From NCBI RefSeq assembly GCF_023913775.1, contig NZ_JAMXAX010000055.1, positions 1-35,405 on the forward strand: 35,405 bases of DNA, in the 5' to 3' direction. Under the pieces are notes generated by a model, which made no database searches, was not told the DNA's origin, and saw only the letters and a list, made by a program, of their open reading frames with translations. How positions within the stretch are numbered: the first letter of the stretch is position 1; each line of letters starts with the position of its first letter. Below are positions 1 to 7,752 of the stretch, piece by piece. Origin of the DNA: Acidovorax facilis. GTDB taxonomy: Bacteria > Pseudomonadota > Gammaproteobacteria > Burkholderiales > Burkholderiaceae_C. The translations under genes were made by a program, and so were the position numbers.

Positions 1-176
1 GGCCCTGGTGCGGGCGCCGTGCCTGGGGCTGGCGTGGGAGTGGGAGTGGGAGTGGGAGTAGGTGCCTCGTTGGCGTCCCCGCCGCCACAGGCCGCCGCAA
101 ACAGGGCGGCCGCCAGGGCCGTGAGCCGCGCCATGCGGACGGGGTGCAAGGTGCTGAAGGTGTTCATGGACGCCAT
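1..176 (-). CDS. Lipoprotein, N-terminal part (cut by window edge)
   Basis: Only the first 58 codons are in the window; the gene runs off the left edge. The peptide has a basic start, a hydrophobic stretch and a lipobox (LFAAAC) at about residues 25-30, followed by GGGD, so it should be lipidated and anchored in a membrane. After the cysteine comes a proline/threonine linker (PT repeated) encoded by a 6-base tandem repeat, which would hold the unseen domain away from the membrane. Two in-frame ATG codons exist, at 176 and 167; neither has a clear Shine-Dalgarno, and I give the outer one. It lies downstream of the gene ending at 226, separated by a palindromic repeat. The function cannot be judged from this part. 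Confidence 0.7.
   Translation of the reverse strand, partial: MASMNTFSTLHPVRMARLTALAAALFAAACGGGDANEAPTPTPTPTPTPAPGTAPAPG
34..57. repeat. Hexanucleotide tandem repeat (GTGGGA x4)
   Basis: Four perfect GTGGGA units stand in a row, followed by a partial one. On the minus strand they encode Pro-Thr repeats in the linker of the lipoprotein. The unit length is a multiple of three, so slippage would change linker length and not reading frame. Confidence 0.85.
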
Positions 177-197
177 TTTTTTGAATGAAATTGGGCT

Positions 198-222
198 CTA
201 GTGCTTATCTGATAAGCGCTAG
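198..222. repeat. Palindromic dispersed repeat, family 1, copy A
   Basis: The core GCTTATC-T-GATAAGC is a perfect inverted repeat, extended by CTAG at both ends to a 25-base near-palindrome. AT-rich sequence on the right (to about 237) resembles the flanks of the other copies near 5650, 11260 and 15930. The stop codon and last codons of the gene ending at 226 lie in that flank. Such elements are common between genes in Comamonadaceae; this is from memory and not from a search. Confidence 0.75.
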
Positions 223-225
223 CAG

Positions 226-642
226 CTATTGTTTTTGATGTGATCTGTCCGGCGCGGTGGTCTCGGCTTCCGGGATCACCGTCAACCGCAGTGCATCTCC
301 CTCCAGCGTGTAGGCGAAGGTGTAGCGGCCCGGCTCCAGGGTGGCGCGACCTTGTGGGAAGGAGGTGTCGGTCACGTCGGTGAGCTGGCGCTGGGCCAGC
401 TGGATGCGGGTCTTGCGGTAGTGCGCCAGCGTGGCCGGAACGGCGTGCCACCGGCTGGTCTGGCCGGGCCGCAAGGGGCCCAGGTCCACATGGCTGCGGG
501 TGCGCGGCAGGCCTTGCCAGACATGCTCGAACACCTCCTGGCTGTTGTTGCGCACGCGCAGCCACACCGTGGGGTGGTCCTGCGCGTGGGCCAGTCCGGG
601 TGCCAGCACAGGCAGCAGCCGCAGGAGTGTGCGACGCATCAT
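226..642 (-). CDS. Small secreted protein of unknown function
   Basis: The product has 138 residues. A classic signal peptide is visible: MMRR, a leucine-rich core and a likely cleavage after AHA near residue 21, so the mature protein is periplasmic or secreted. The rest reads as a small beta-rich domain (for example VWLRVRNNSQEV and GRYTFAYTLEGD), but I do not recognise a family. The start ATG at 642 overlaps the TGA of the upstream LprI-like gene (ATGA), so translation is probably coupled and the two products may work together. An alternative ATG lies one codon later. The last codons and the stop lie in a repeat-derived stretch, so the C-terminus may differ from relatives. Confidence 0.75.
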   Translation of the reverse strand: MMRRTLLRLLPVLAPGLAHAQDHPTVWLRVRNNSQEVFEHVWQGLPRTRSHVDLGPLRPGQTSRWHAVPATLAHYRKTRIQLAQRQLTDVTDTSFPQGRATLEPGRYTFAYTLEGDALRLTVIPEAETTAPDRSHQKQ

Positions 643-1109
643 TCCGAATCCTTCAGGCTTTGCAGGTCCCTGCTCAGGTCGCACACCCGCGCGCGTCGGC
701 GTTCCAGCGCGGCACCGGCGATGTTGAGCGCGGCCGATGTGCCCTGGTCGGCATGCAGCATGGCGTCCCACTGGCCCTGCGCGGTGTCGAACGCCAGCCA
801 TGCGCGCTGCGCCGCACGCAGGGCGTCACGCCGGGTCGGGCCAGCGGCCTTGAGGGCCTGGGCGTAGACGCGGTTGAGCTCCTTGTCCCACGCGGCGTAG
901 GCGGCCGACTGCGCGTCACGCAGGTCCACCGTCACGCCACCGCTGCGTTCGGCGGCCGCAGCCAGGGCCTTGTCGATGGGGTGGGCAGAGGTCTGGCCGC
1001 AGAAGTGTTCGGCGGCGTGGGCTGTGTGTGTCCCGGCGGCCAGCAGGGTGAGTGCGGCCAGCAGCGCAAGGGTGGTGTTGTACAAGGGCTGGTGCAGGGG
1101 ATGTTGCAT
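639..1109 (-). CDS. LprI-like (DUF1311) secreted protein
   Basis: The product has 156 residues with a signal peptide that ends near AHAAEHFCG. The mature part has the typical pattern of the DUF1311 / lysozyme-inhibitor LprI family: a WDKELNRVYAQAL segment followed by LRAAQRAWLAFDTAQ and a later cysteine near the C-terminus that may pair with the one in HFCG. Family members are periplasmic or lipid-anchored helical proteins; one mycobacterial member inhibits lysozyme, but most are uncharacterised, so the lysozyme role is not established here. It overlaps the next gene by four bases and lies in a minus-strand run with a metalloprotease-TPM fusion, which suggests envelope protein quality control or defence. 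That is inference. Confidence 0.8.
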   Translation of the reverse strand: MQHPLHQPLYNTTLALLAALTLLAAGTHTAHAAEHFCGQTSAHPIDKALAAAAERSGGVTVDLRDAQSAAYAAWDKELNRVYAQALKAAGPTRRDALRAAQRAWLAFDTAQGQWDAMLHADQGTSAALNIAGAALERRRARVCDLSRDLQSLKDSE

Positions 1110-1160
1110 GGGAGGCCTTCTTTCTGGCGTTCTTCTCTTTTCAGGGGGAGTGCAGGAAGC

Positions 1161-1481
1161 TCATGCGCCCACCCACAGGAGCGCTGCCAGGGTGGACAGC
1201 AGCGCCAGCACGGTGAAAGCGACTACCGCGCCACCGCTGGCCGCTGCCACGCTGACCGCGGTGGACCAGCAGCGCGCCTGGCCCCAGTGGGCAAGGTGGC
1301 GAGCAAGCCCCAGCGCGGCGAGCCAGCCCAGCACCAGCAGCACGGCCAGGGCGCCCAGCAGCTTTCCGCCCTGGGTGGAGTTCATCCCGTTGCTGCCGAG
1401 CAGTGCCGTAAACATGAAAAACAGCGCGGGCAGCAGATTGGCAGCGCCCGCCAGGAGCATGGTGAGGGTCGTGGCTGACAT
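1161..1481 (-). CDS. Small integral membrane protein
   Basis: The product has 106 residues and is hydrophobic throughout, with about three predicted membrane segments: residues 5-28, 40-60 and 78-103. Charged residues (ARHLAHWGQAR) sit in the loop before the last segment. I do not recognise a family. It starts 17 bases after the stop of the metalloprotease gene and has the same direction, so the two are probably co-transcribed. A role as membrane partner of the neighbouring exported proteins is possible but unproven. Confidence 0.75.
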   Translation of the reverse strand: MSATTLTMLLAGAANLLPALFFMFTALLGSNGMNSTQGGKLLGALAVLLVLGWLAALGLARHLAHWGQARCWSTAVSVAAASGGAVVAFTVLALLSTLAALLWVGA

Positions 1482-1497
1482 GTGGTGGGCCTGCGGC

Positions 1498-3204
1498 TTA
1501 CTCCGTGACGGCGTAGCTCAGCACATCCAGCGACTGCGTGTCCTTGGGGTTCCACGACAGGCCCGCCGCACGCGCGATGACGGTGTAGGTCTTGCCCTGC
1601 TCCAGCTTGCCGCCGGGTTGCAAGACTTCGGTGCGAGGGTCCACGTAGAGCATGGTGGTCAGCCCCTCGGCGCTGCGCAGCAGCACGGCCTGCTTGCCGT
1701 TTTTGACCTTGGCATCATTGACCCAGGCGGCCTTGTTGCCAGCGGGCGGATTCAGGTTTTCCACAGTGCCCGACAGGCGCACGATCTTGCGCCAGACCTT
1801 GCTGTCCTTTGGACTGGTGACCTTGCCGTTTTCTGCGGCATCGGCCCTCTGAATGTCGCCCAGCGACTGGTAGGCGATGGTCCAGTCGGCGTGGCTGGTA
1901 TCGCGGCGCAGGTGGTCGGCTGCGAGCATCAGGTTTTCGGTCCAGTTGCCGCAGGCGCTCTTTTTCTTGCACAGCGCCCAGGCCGTGTTCATCCAGCGCT
2001 TGAGCTGCTCCGTCTTGTCGTGGCTGCCCATCTCCAGCGCGACGCCCGATCCCAGCACGGCGGCGGCCTGGTTCTGCTCAGGTGCCACCACCAGCACGGC
2101 ACCGTTGCCCACATCGAGCTTGCCCACGCGCAGCTGGCGCATCATGGCGTGGGCGTATTCCTCGGCGGTCTTGCCGCCCAGGTCCTTCACCAGCAGGGTG
2201 ACGATCTCCACGCCCGTCTTCTGCGCATGGTCGTACATCTGCTTTTCAAACTGCGCACGGATGGCCGGGTCCAGGATGCCGAACTCGTCGTAGATGAACT
2301 GTGTGCCCTTGGACGGGATGGCGGCAGCGTCCACCTTGGGCAGGGTTTCGGCCGCGGCGGCCAGGGCTGGGGCGGGCGTCTTGGCCGAGGGCACCGCGGG
2401 TGCTGCCGTGGGCGCCGGGGCCTTGGCGACCGTGGTGGCGGGTGCCGGGGCGGGTGATGCGGCAGCGGGTGCCGGTGCAGCGGGGGCAGCCGCTGCGGTG
2501 CGCACCGGCAATCCGCCCGAGCACTGCGGCCCACCGCCTTGCAGCTCGCAGGCTTCCTTCCAGCCAGATTCGATGGCGGCCAGGCGTTTCTTGCGGCCCG
2601 GGTGGGTTTCGCCGTCCTTCTCGGGGATCAGCGTGGCAATGGCGCGCTGGGCGTCGGCCAGCGGTGCTCCCATCTTGTAGAGCACAAAGCCGCTGAACTT
2701 GTCGGACTCCAGCTCGATGGGCGGCTGGCTGCCGCCGGGCACGATGGTGTGGCCCGACAGGTGGTGCCCGATCTCGTGGGCCATGATGCTCACAGGCGCC
2801 CAGTTGTTGGATTTGGTGGCCTGGATCACCTCGCCCATGAAGCCGGGGTTGTAGGCGATCACACGGCGCGGGATCTTGTCCGGCCCCGCCATGATCACCG
2901 CCGCCGCATTGGGCACCTTGCCCTCCACCACCACAAAGTTGGCCGGCAGGCCGGTGTATTTCATGATCTCGGCCACCACCTGCTTGCCGGTGGCGCCGCC
3001 CTTGGACAGGTCGGGCGGCGAGAACGCCAGCGGGCTGCCGTCGTACGAACACGCCTGCAGGGTAGCCGCCAGTTCGGCGGCCAGCTGGGCCTTGCTGGGC
3101 TTTCCGCCCGCGGCGGTTTTCTGGGCCAGAGCCAGACCCGTGCCGGCCAGGCCCATCAGTGCCGCGCAGGCGAAGACGACGGGACGAACATTGCTGTGTT
3201 TCAT
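1498..3204 (-). CDS. Exported zinc metalloprotease fused to a TPM domain
   Basis: The product has 568 residues. A signal peptide (residues 1-28, ending ALAQ) sends it out of the cytoplasm. Residues about 75-210 hold a gluzincin-like protease domain with HEIGHH (zinc ligands H143 and H147, catalytic E144) and a downstream ELESDKFSG that may give the third ligand, as in M48-type enzymes. A long Ala/Pro linker (about 225-290) leads to a TPM (DUF477, Psb32-type) domain at about 300-430, with FIYDEFGILD near its start and VGNGAVLVVAPEQNQ in the middle. A C-terminal part (about 440-568) is unassigned. A protease joined to TPM is unusual; TPM domains occur in membrane-protein repair and stress. The ATG at 3204 has AAGGAA upstream. 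Confidence 0.85.
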   Translation of the reverse strand: MKHSNVRPVVFACAALMGLAGTGLALAQKTAAGGKPSKAQLAAELAATLQACSYDGSPLAFSPPDLSKGGATGKQVVAEIMKYTGLPANFVVVEGKVPNAAAVIMAGPDKIPRRVIAYNPGFMGEVIQATKSNNWAPVSIMAHEIGHHLSGHTIVPGGSQPPIELESDKFSGFVLYKMGAPLADAQRAIATLIPEKDGETHPGRKKRLAAIESGWKEACELQGGGPQCSGGLPVRTAAAAPAAPAPAAASPAPAPATTVAKAPAPTAAPAVPSAKTPAPALAAAAETLPKVDAAAIPSKGTQFIYDEFGILDPAIRAQFEKQMYDHAQKTGVEIVTLLVKDLGGKTAEEYAHAMMRQLRVGKLDVGNGAVLVVAPEQNQAAAVLGSGVALEMGSHDKTEQLKRWMNTAWALCKKKSACGNWTENLMLAADHLRRDTSHADWTIAYQSLGDIQRADAAENGKVTSPKDSKVWRKIVRLSGTVENLNPPAGNKAAWVNDAKVKNGKQAVLLRSAEGLTTMLYVDPRTEVLQPGGKLEQGKTYTVIARAAGLSWNPKDTQSLDVLSYAVTE

Positions 3205-3271
3205 GGGGAGGGGTTCCTTGGGTTGGGATCAGTGAATGCGGTGGCCGGTTGCGCTGCGTGTTGCGCGCAGC

Positions 3272-3405
3272 CGTCGAAACTGGCGTACCCCAAGCCAGGG
3301 CGGCCAAGCAACGGCCGCCCTGCAGTGAGGGCCGCGTCCCCTTGCCCGCATTGCGTGGCAATGCGAAAGCGGGGGGGAAGGCGCCGAAGGCGACTCAGGG
3401 GGGTG
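3272..3405. repeat. Dispersed intergenic repeat, family 2, copy 1
   Basis: About 134 bases share several blocks with 30654-30756: CGTCGAAACTGGCG at the left end, CCAAGCAA(C/G)GGCCGCCC in the middle, GGGGGGAAGGCGC and finally ACTCAGGGGGG at the right end. This copy holds a perfect 9-base stem (AGGGCGGCC / GGCCGCCCT, 3297-3321, 7-base loop) and an extra hairpin GCATTGC/GCAATGC (3348-3364) that copy 2 lacks. Both copies sit just downstream of the stop of a minus-strand gene and in the same orientation. Confidence 0.85.
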
Positions 3406-3407
3406 TC

Positions 3408-4658
3408 TCATGCTGTCACGAGGGCCGCCACGCGCAGCACGCGCTGGGCCAGTTCGGCCTGGCCGCGTGTGCCGGTCTTGGCGTACAGGCTGGCCAGCTG
3501 GGAGCGCACGGTGGGCATCTTCACGTGCCGGTTGTCGGCCATTTCGCGCGGCGTCATGCCCTGCAGCAGCAGGGGCAGCAGGGCGGCTTCGGCGGGGGTC
3601 AGGCCATAGAGCGCGCTGCACACCGACACCGTGGCGCCCGCGTGCGGCGGCGCCTCGGGCACCAGGATGAACTGGGCCAGCGGTTCGGCGGCGGGCCCCG
3701 GGCCATTGCGCAGCGGCGCGGCCAGGGCCACCAGCGTTCCCGGCGCCGGGTCCTGCTGTGTCTGCAGCCGGGCCGAGACGGGCGAGCGTGTGCTCAGGCT
3801 GGCGGTGAGCAGTGGCGTCAGCCCGGGGTGGATCTGCGCCAGCTGCAGGGGCTGGCGCGCCTGCCAGCCCGTGGCGTTGCGCAGCAGGATGCGGCATTCA
3901 TCCTCCACCCCCAGCCAGGCGCGGGCATGTTCGTTCAGGTAACGCACCTCGCCACGCTGGTTCGCATGCATCAGCCCCAGCGGCAACTGGTCCAGCGTGC
4001 GCTCCAGCGCACTGCTGTGGCGGCGGGCCTGCTGCAGGCGGCGCTGGGCACGCATGAGGCTGCGCACCCAGGGCGTCACGGCGCGCAGCCGGGAAAATTG
4101 TTCGGGGGTGAACTCGCTCTGGCCCAGGTCGTTGTACATCGCCAGCACGTGCATTCCCACCTCGGGCGAGGCCTCCACGATGCTGTTGACCATGGAATCG
4201 ATACCCAGGGGCTTGAGGTAGTCGGCATAAAACGCGCCACGGCGCAGGGCTGGGGTGCTGACGAGCTGCTGGCTCAGCGAACCGCCGCGTGCCAGCGCCT
4301 CACCCTGCTGGCGCACGAGCGCCTCGCTCCACGCATCGCTGCCCTGGATCAGGTTCGCATAGCGCGCCAGAAAATCATCGGGCATGCCCCATTGGTAGGC
4401 GGCCAGCGGGTCGTCCGAGCCGGGCAGGGGGCAAAACAGCACCACCTTGTGGCTGCCCAGCGATTCGCCCACGCGGTGCAGCAGGCGCTCCACCATGCCG
4501 GGCTCGCCCAGGGCCTCCAGGCTTTCGGCCATCAGGGTCTCGAAACCCGGTATTCCCACAGGCTGCGGGTTCCGCTCTTCACCGCTCAATGGGGGCTCCT
4601 CATCAGGTTGAATTAACTGCGCCGGATGGTAGGGTCGACGCCTGCGCCGCAACATCAT
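3408..4658 (-). CDS. LuxR-type HTH transcriptional regulator (paralogue 1)
   Basis: The product has 416 residues. The C-terminal 60 residues form a LuxR/FixJ-type helix-turn-helix: LTPAEAALLPLLLQGMTP, then MADNRHVKMPTVRSQLASL with the recognition helix around TVRSQL. Before it, at about residues 220-245, lies a PAS-like stretch (QLPLGLMHANQRGEV). The N-terminal 210 residues may be a sensor region of unknown ligand. It is a cytoplasmic DNA-binding protein. The regulator encoded at 6459-7688 has the same layout and matching motifs (DYLKPLGID against DFLREYGIG), so the two are paralogues. The start is one of two adjacent ATG codons. It may control the downstream protease genes, but a dispersed repeat lies between. 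Confidence 0.85.
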   Translation of the reverse strand: MMLRRRRRPYHPAQLIQPDEEPPLSGEERNPQPVGIPGFETLMAESLEALGEPGMVERLLHRVGESLGSHKVVLFCPLPGSDDPLAAYQWGMPDDFLARYANLIQGSDAWSEALVRQQGEALARGGSLSQQLVSTPALRRGAFYADYLKPLGIDSMVNSIVEASPEVGMHVLAMYNDLGQSEFTPEQFSRLRAVTPWVRSLMRAQRRLQQARRHSSALERTLDQLPLGLMHANQRGEVRYLNEHARAWLGVEDECRILLRNATGWQARQPLQLAQIHPGLTPLLTASLSTRSPVSARLQTQQDPAPGTLVALAAPLRNGPGPAAEPLAQFILVPEAPPHAGATVSVCSALYGLTPAEAALLPLLLQGMTPREMADNRHVKMPTVRSQLASLYAKTGTRGQAELAQRVLRVAALVTA

Positions 4659-4714
4659 TCAGGTGAAGGATGTGGCTGCGGCCCGACAGGTTTTCATGAA
4701 CTTGTTCACGCTTT

Positions 4715-5584
4715 TCACGCGCCCATTTGCCACAGCACGAGTTCGACCACTGCGCGGGCATAGAGCTGGGTGGCCTGCCACTTGAGCGCCGCGAACAGCG
4801 CACCGACCAGCAGCAGCCGCCAGCCATCGCGCCGCCAATCCAGCACCAAAAACTGCCGCAGCGCCACCATGAGCATCAGCGTCTGCAGCGCCGTCATGTA
4901 CCAGGGAGACCAGGCCTTGTGCCACCTGAACAGCTCGGGCGACGACGCCAGCACCAGCGGCAGCTGGTTGACCATCTGCAGCGCAATGAACACCGCCTGG
5001 CAATACAGTGCCAGGGTCAGCAGCTCGGCCACGTTGTAGCCCCACCGGCGGAAGACCATCCACATGCTGGCAAACGCCGCCACCGCGCCCAGCGAGAACG
5101 ACCACTTGGAGTAGCCCGTGACCAGAGCGACCATGCGCTGCGCCTCTTCGCTGGGTAGCTCGGGCCGCAAGTAGTCGGTGTGGCCCAGCACGATCAGCAG
5201 GAAGCCGATGGCCAGGCACAGCAGGGTCAGCGGGTGGGGGTGGTCCTTGCGCTGGCCCAGCACGTATTCGCGTGCGGTGGTGCCGGGCTGGGGCAGCACG
5301 CGCAGTGCGTTGCGGAGGGTGTTCCATTCAAACCAGCGAAAACGCTCCCACGCTTCCTTGCGCACGGTGCTGCCGCCCATGCGCGCGGCCTTCTTCTGCC
5401 CGCACTGCGCGCAAAACGGGCCAGAGAGCGCCGCGCCGCAGTTCAGGCAGGCTTGGGTGTCGAACAGCGCGTCGCTGACGGTGGTGGGAGTGGGCTGGGG
5501 CGGACGGGGAATCACAAGGAAGGAACGGCGCAGGCCGGGCTGGGGTGGGCTGCGGATCGTAGGCTGTGGCCCGGCAGCCGCCAT
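4715..5584 (-). CDS. DUF3667 zinc-ribbon membrane protein
   Basis: The product has 289 residues. A proline-rich N-terminus is followed at about residues 47-62 by a zinc ribbon, CLNCG and CAQCGQ, the hallmark of DUF3667. After a soluble part with ARMGGSTVRKEAWERF come several hydrophobic segments: about 118-135, 160-178, 184-206, 228-247 and 255-272. The protein therefore sits in the inner membrane with its zinc ribbon on the cytoplasmic side. The function of the family is unknown. The length is usual. It lies between two LuxR-type regulators and next to an IPTL-CTERM protein. The ATG at 5584 was chosen because the zinc ribbon lies well inside it; a shorter start is possible. Confidence 0.85.
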   Translation of the reverse strand: MAAAGPQPTIRSPPQPGLRRSFLVIPRPPQPTPTTVSDALFDTQACLNCGAALSGPFCAQCGQKKAARMGGSTVRKEAWERFRWFEWNTLRNALRVLPQPGTTAREYVLGQRKDHPHPLTLLCLAIGFLLIVLGHTDYLRPELPSEEAQRMVALVTGYSKWSFSLGAVAAFASMWMVFRRWGYNVAELLTLALYCQAVFIALQMVNQLPLVLASSPELFRWHKAWSPWYMTALQTLMLMVALRQFLVLDWRRDGWRLLLVGALFAALKWQATQLYARAVVELVLWQMGA

Positions 5585-5626
5585 CGTTCACATGAACGAC
5601 GATGAGCGACGGCGCTGCGTGGATTT

Positions 5627-5682
5627 GCTATGTTTTGTGTAGCTGTTGGCGCTTGATGGATAAGCGCTAGCACCCAAAAATC
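5627..5682. repeat. Palindromic dispersed repeat, family 1, copy B
   Basis: GGCGCTT-(GATGG)-ATAAGCGCTAG forms a degenerate version of the copy A palindrome, flanked by AGCTGTT on one side and an A-rich tract on the other. It begins right after the stop codon of the IPTL-CTERM gene (minus strand), where it could act as an mRNA 3'-end structure. Confidence 0.6.
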
Positions 5683-5683
5683 C

Positions 5684-6145
5684 TTAAAGCTTCTTGCGAC
5701 GCAGTGCCCCCATGCCCAGCGTGGCCGCCACGAGCGACAGCAGGATCAGCGCCCATTCACCCAGGGTGGGCACGGCGGTGGCGCCGACGGGGGGAACGTT
5801 GGGCGCGTTCACCGTGAAGTCGCAGGTGGCCGTGGGTGGGTTGGCGGGCCGGGGGCCCACCTGGTACAGCCAGGTGTTGGGGCGGGCCGGGTCATCGACC
5901 ATGCGGACGTTGCCGCCGCAGTTGCCGCGGACCGTGCTGCCCACGGGGAGTGGCGGCGAAACGGCGCAGACCTGTTGGGGGCCGGGCACCGGGAAATCGG
6001 TGCAGGTAATGGTGAACGCGCCGGGCGGGTTGCTGATGGTGTTGATGGTGGCCCACTGGGCCTGGGCGCTTCCTGCGGCTAGGCAGGCGCTGACGGACAC
6101 GGAGCGGAACAGGGCAACGCGGAAAATGCGGCGGCGGAGTTTCAT
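5684..6145 (-). CDS. IPTL-CTERM sorting-signal surface protein
   Basis: The product has 153 residues from the ATG at 6145. It begins with a signal peptide (basic MKLRRR, hydrophobic core, cleavage after AQA near residue 27). The mature part has four cysteines in a small beta-like domain (TCTDF, QQVC, GNCGGN, TCDFTV). The C-terminus is a textbook IPTL-CTERM signal: VPTLGEWALI, a hydrophobic helix and a basic RRKK end. Such proteins are processed and sorted to the cell surface in PEP-CTERM-like fashion; the sorting enzyme is not in this window. Longer in-frame starts exist at 6175 and 6238, but the signal peptide favours 6145. It faces the second LuxR regulator, so that regulator may control it. 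Confidence 0.85.
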   Translation of the reverse strand: MKLRRRIFRVALFRSVSVSACLAAGSAQAQWATINTISNPPGAFTITCTDFPVPGPQQVCAVSPPLPVGSTVRGNCGGNVRMVDDPARPNTWLYQVGPRPANPPTATCDFTVNAPNVPPVGATAVPTLGEWALILLSLVAATLGMGALRRKKL

Positions 6146-6374
6146 GGGTGCGAGGCTTGGAAAAAAATGGACCATGCCGCCCGCTGGCGCGAGCGGCGAC
6201 ACGCAGGGACTGTAGAAAGCCCCGGCGCCCTTGCCCATCCGCTACCTGGAGGAGCCTCGCTCGCTATGTTCTCATTCGGGTAGATGATGACGGCAGCCAG
6301 GGGCGGCTCCTACGATCCGCCGCTTTCTATGAAACACATGGCCTGTGCGAAGCCGGGTGCCTGCGTCCGGCCCG

Positions 6375-6407
6375 CCTGCCTGCCTTTTGCAAAAGGTAAC
6401 GGGCAGG
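6375..6407. promoter_or_regulatory. Nested palindrome upstream of second LuxR regulator
   Basis: CCTTTTGCAAAAGG (6383-6396) is a perfect 14-base palindrome, framed by CCTGCC (6375-6380) and GGCAGG (6402-6407). It lies in the 313-base divergent region between the IPTL-CTERM gene and the LuxR-type gene at 6459. An operator for a dimeric regulator is a reasonable guess. The rest of this stretch holds no gene that I can support. Confidence 0.4.
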
Positions 6408-6458
6408 GGGCAAACGCTGGGGCAGCATTCCGGCGGGCGCAGGCTCTGCATAAAGGGA

Positions 6459-7688
6459 ATGGGTTTGCATCCTGCTTTTTGCGATCTGCTGGCATCGGTG
6501 TCGGACGGCACCCGGTTTGGCGACACGCTGGCCCGCTACGCCGCCAGCTTTCGCGCGGACCTGCTCGGCGGCGCCTTCCTGGCCAGCGATCTGGACCAGC
6601 TGGCGCAGTGGGGCGCGGAGTTTGCCGCGCACCCCGAGGTGGACTACTGGCTGCAATCGCCATCGAGCGACGGCGCGCCCGCGCTGCTGGCGATGGGCGT
6701 GACACCCGAGGCGGCGCAGCGCTATGCCACGCACTTTCGCCTGCAAGATCCGCTGTGGGACGACGCCATGGCGCAGCGTGCGCGCACGGACCCGTCGGGC
6801 ACCTGGGTGGCCACGGACGCGCCCGTGCACGCCACGCGCGGCTTTCGCCGCAGCGAGATCTACAGCGACTTCCTGCGCGAGTACGGCATCGGCACCCGCA
6901 TGTTTGGCGGCAGCCAGGGCGCGTCGCACCCGGTGGGCAATTTGTTCATGTCGGTGTACCGCCAGGGGGACGACGAGGGCTTCACACCGGAGGAGGTCGC
7001 GCGTTTTCGCGCAGAGTTTGGCGGCGTGCAGCGCGCGGCCTTTCTGCACCGCGAGATGGTGGCGCTGCGTGCGCGTACCCAGGGCCTGGAGTCGCTGATG
7101 GAGCAGATGCCCATGGGCCTGCTGTTCTTTGACGCCGCCGGCCGCCTGCTGCACGCCAATGCACTCGCCCGGCTGCTGAGCGCCCGGCCCGAAAGCGTCG
7201 CCCTGCGCACGCTGCTGCGCAGCCCGGTGCTGGCCAGCACGGCCGATGCCGCACTGCGGGCGCTGTTCCAGCAATCGCTGCAGGGCCGCAGCGGCTGTGT
7301 GGAGCTGCCCGGCACAGCGGGTGGGCTGCTGCTGGTGACGCTGCCCCTGAGCGATCTGGCTGCGCTGGGCCTGTGCCACCGCGCGCCGGGCGTCGCCTGG
7401 GTGGTGCTGGAGCGCAGCCTGTGCAGCGAGGCCGCCGTCGCCCTGGCCCGCCAGGCCTACCGCCTGAGCCCGTCCGAGGCCGACCTGCTGCTGGCGCTGA
7501 TGCGCGGCCAGACCCCGCAGGATTTTGCGGACGCACGCGGCTCGCGCATCTCGACCGTGCGCACGCAGATGAGCGCGCTGCTGGCCAAGACGCGCACCCA
7601 GCGCCAGCAGGATCTGGTGGCGCTGGTGGCCCGGCTGATGCTGCTGGCACCGGGCAACGTGGCACTGCAGGGGATTGCGGTGGTGTGA
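6459..7688 (+). CDS. LuxR-type HTH transcriptional regulator (paralogue 2)
   Basis: The product has 409 residues and the same plan as the regulator at 3408-4658. An N-terminal region of about 200 residues is followed by a PAS-like stretch near 212-236 (QMPMGLLFFDAAGRLLHAN). A C-terminal LuxR-type helix-turn-helix spans about 335-395 (LSPSEADLLLALMRGQTP, then ISTVRTQMSALLAKT). The open frame extends upstream to 6345, but the ATG at 6459 is preferred because the upstream part is not protein-like and AAAGGGA lies directly before it; that spacing is short, so the start is only moderately sure. Ligand and targets are unknown. It faces away from the IPTL-CTERM gene, with a palindrome between them. 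Confidence 0.8.
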   Translation: MGLHPAFCDLLASVSDGTRFGDTLARYAASFRADLLGGAFLASDLDQLAQWGAEFAAHPEVDYWLQSPSSDGAPALLAMGVTPEAAQRYATHFRLQDPLWDDAMAQRARTDPSGTWVATDAPVHATRGFRRSEIYSDFLREYGIGTRMFGGSQGASHPVGNLFMSVYRQGDDEGFTPEEVARFRAEFGGVQRAAFLHREMVALRARTQGLESLMEQMPMGLLFFDAAGRLLHANALARLLSARPESVALRTLLRSPVLASTADAALRALFQQSLQGRSGCVELPGTAGGLLLVTLPLSDLAALGLCHRAPGVAWVVLERSLCSEAAVALARQAYRLSPSEADLLLALMRGQTPQDFADARGSRISTVRTQMSALLAKTRTQRQQDLVALVARLMLLAPGNVALQGIAVV

Positions 7689-7752
7689 CGGCCCTTCGCA
7701 AAGGGGGCGTGCGAGCGGTCCACTCCCGAGGCAGCCAGGGGCTACACGGCGC

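Noticed and set aside
34..57. CRISPR array
   Set aside because: The short direct repeat has no spacers and encodes a Pro-Thr linker; no array-like pattern was seen anywhere in the window.
970..2457. A 495-codon open frame on the plus strand
   Set aside because: It is antisense to the LprI-like, membrane-protein and metalloprotease genes and has no protein-like features.
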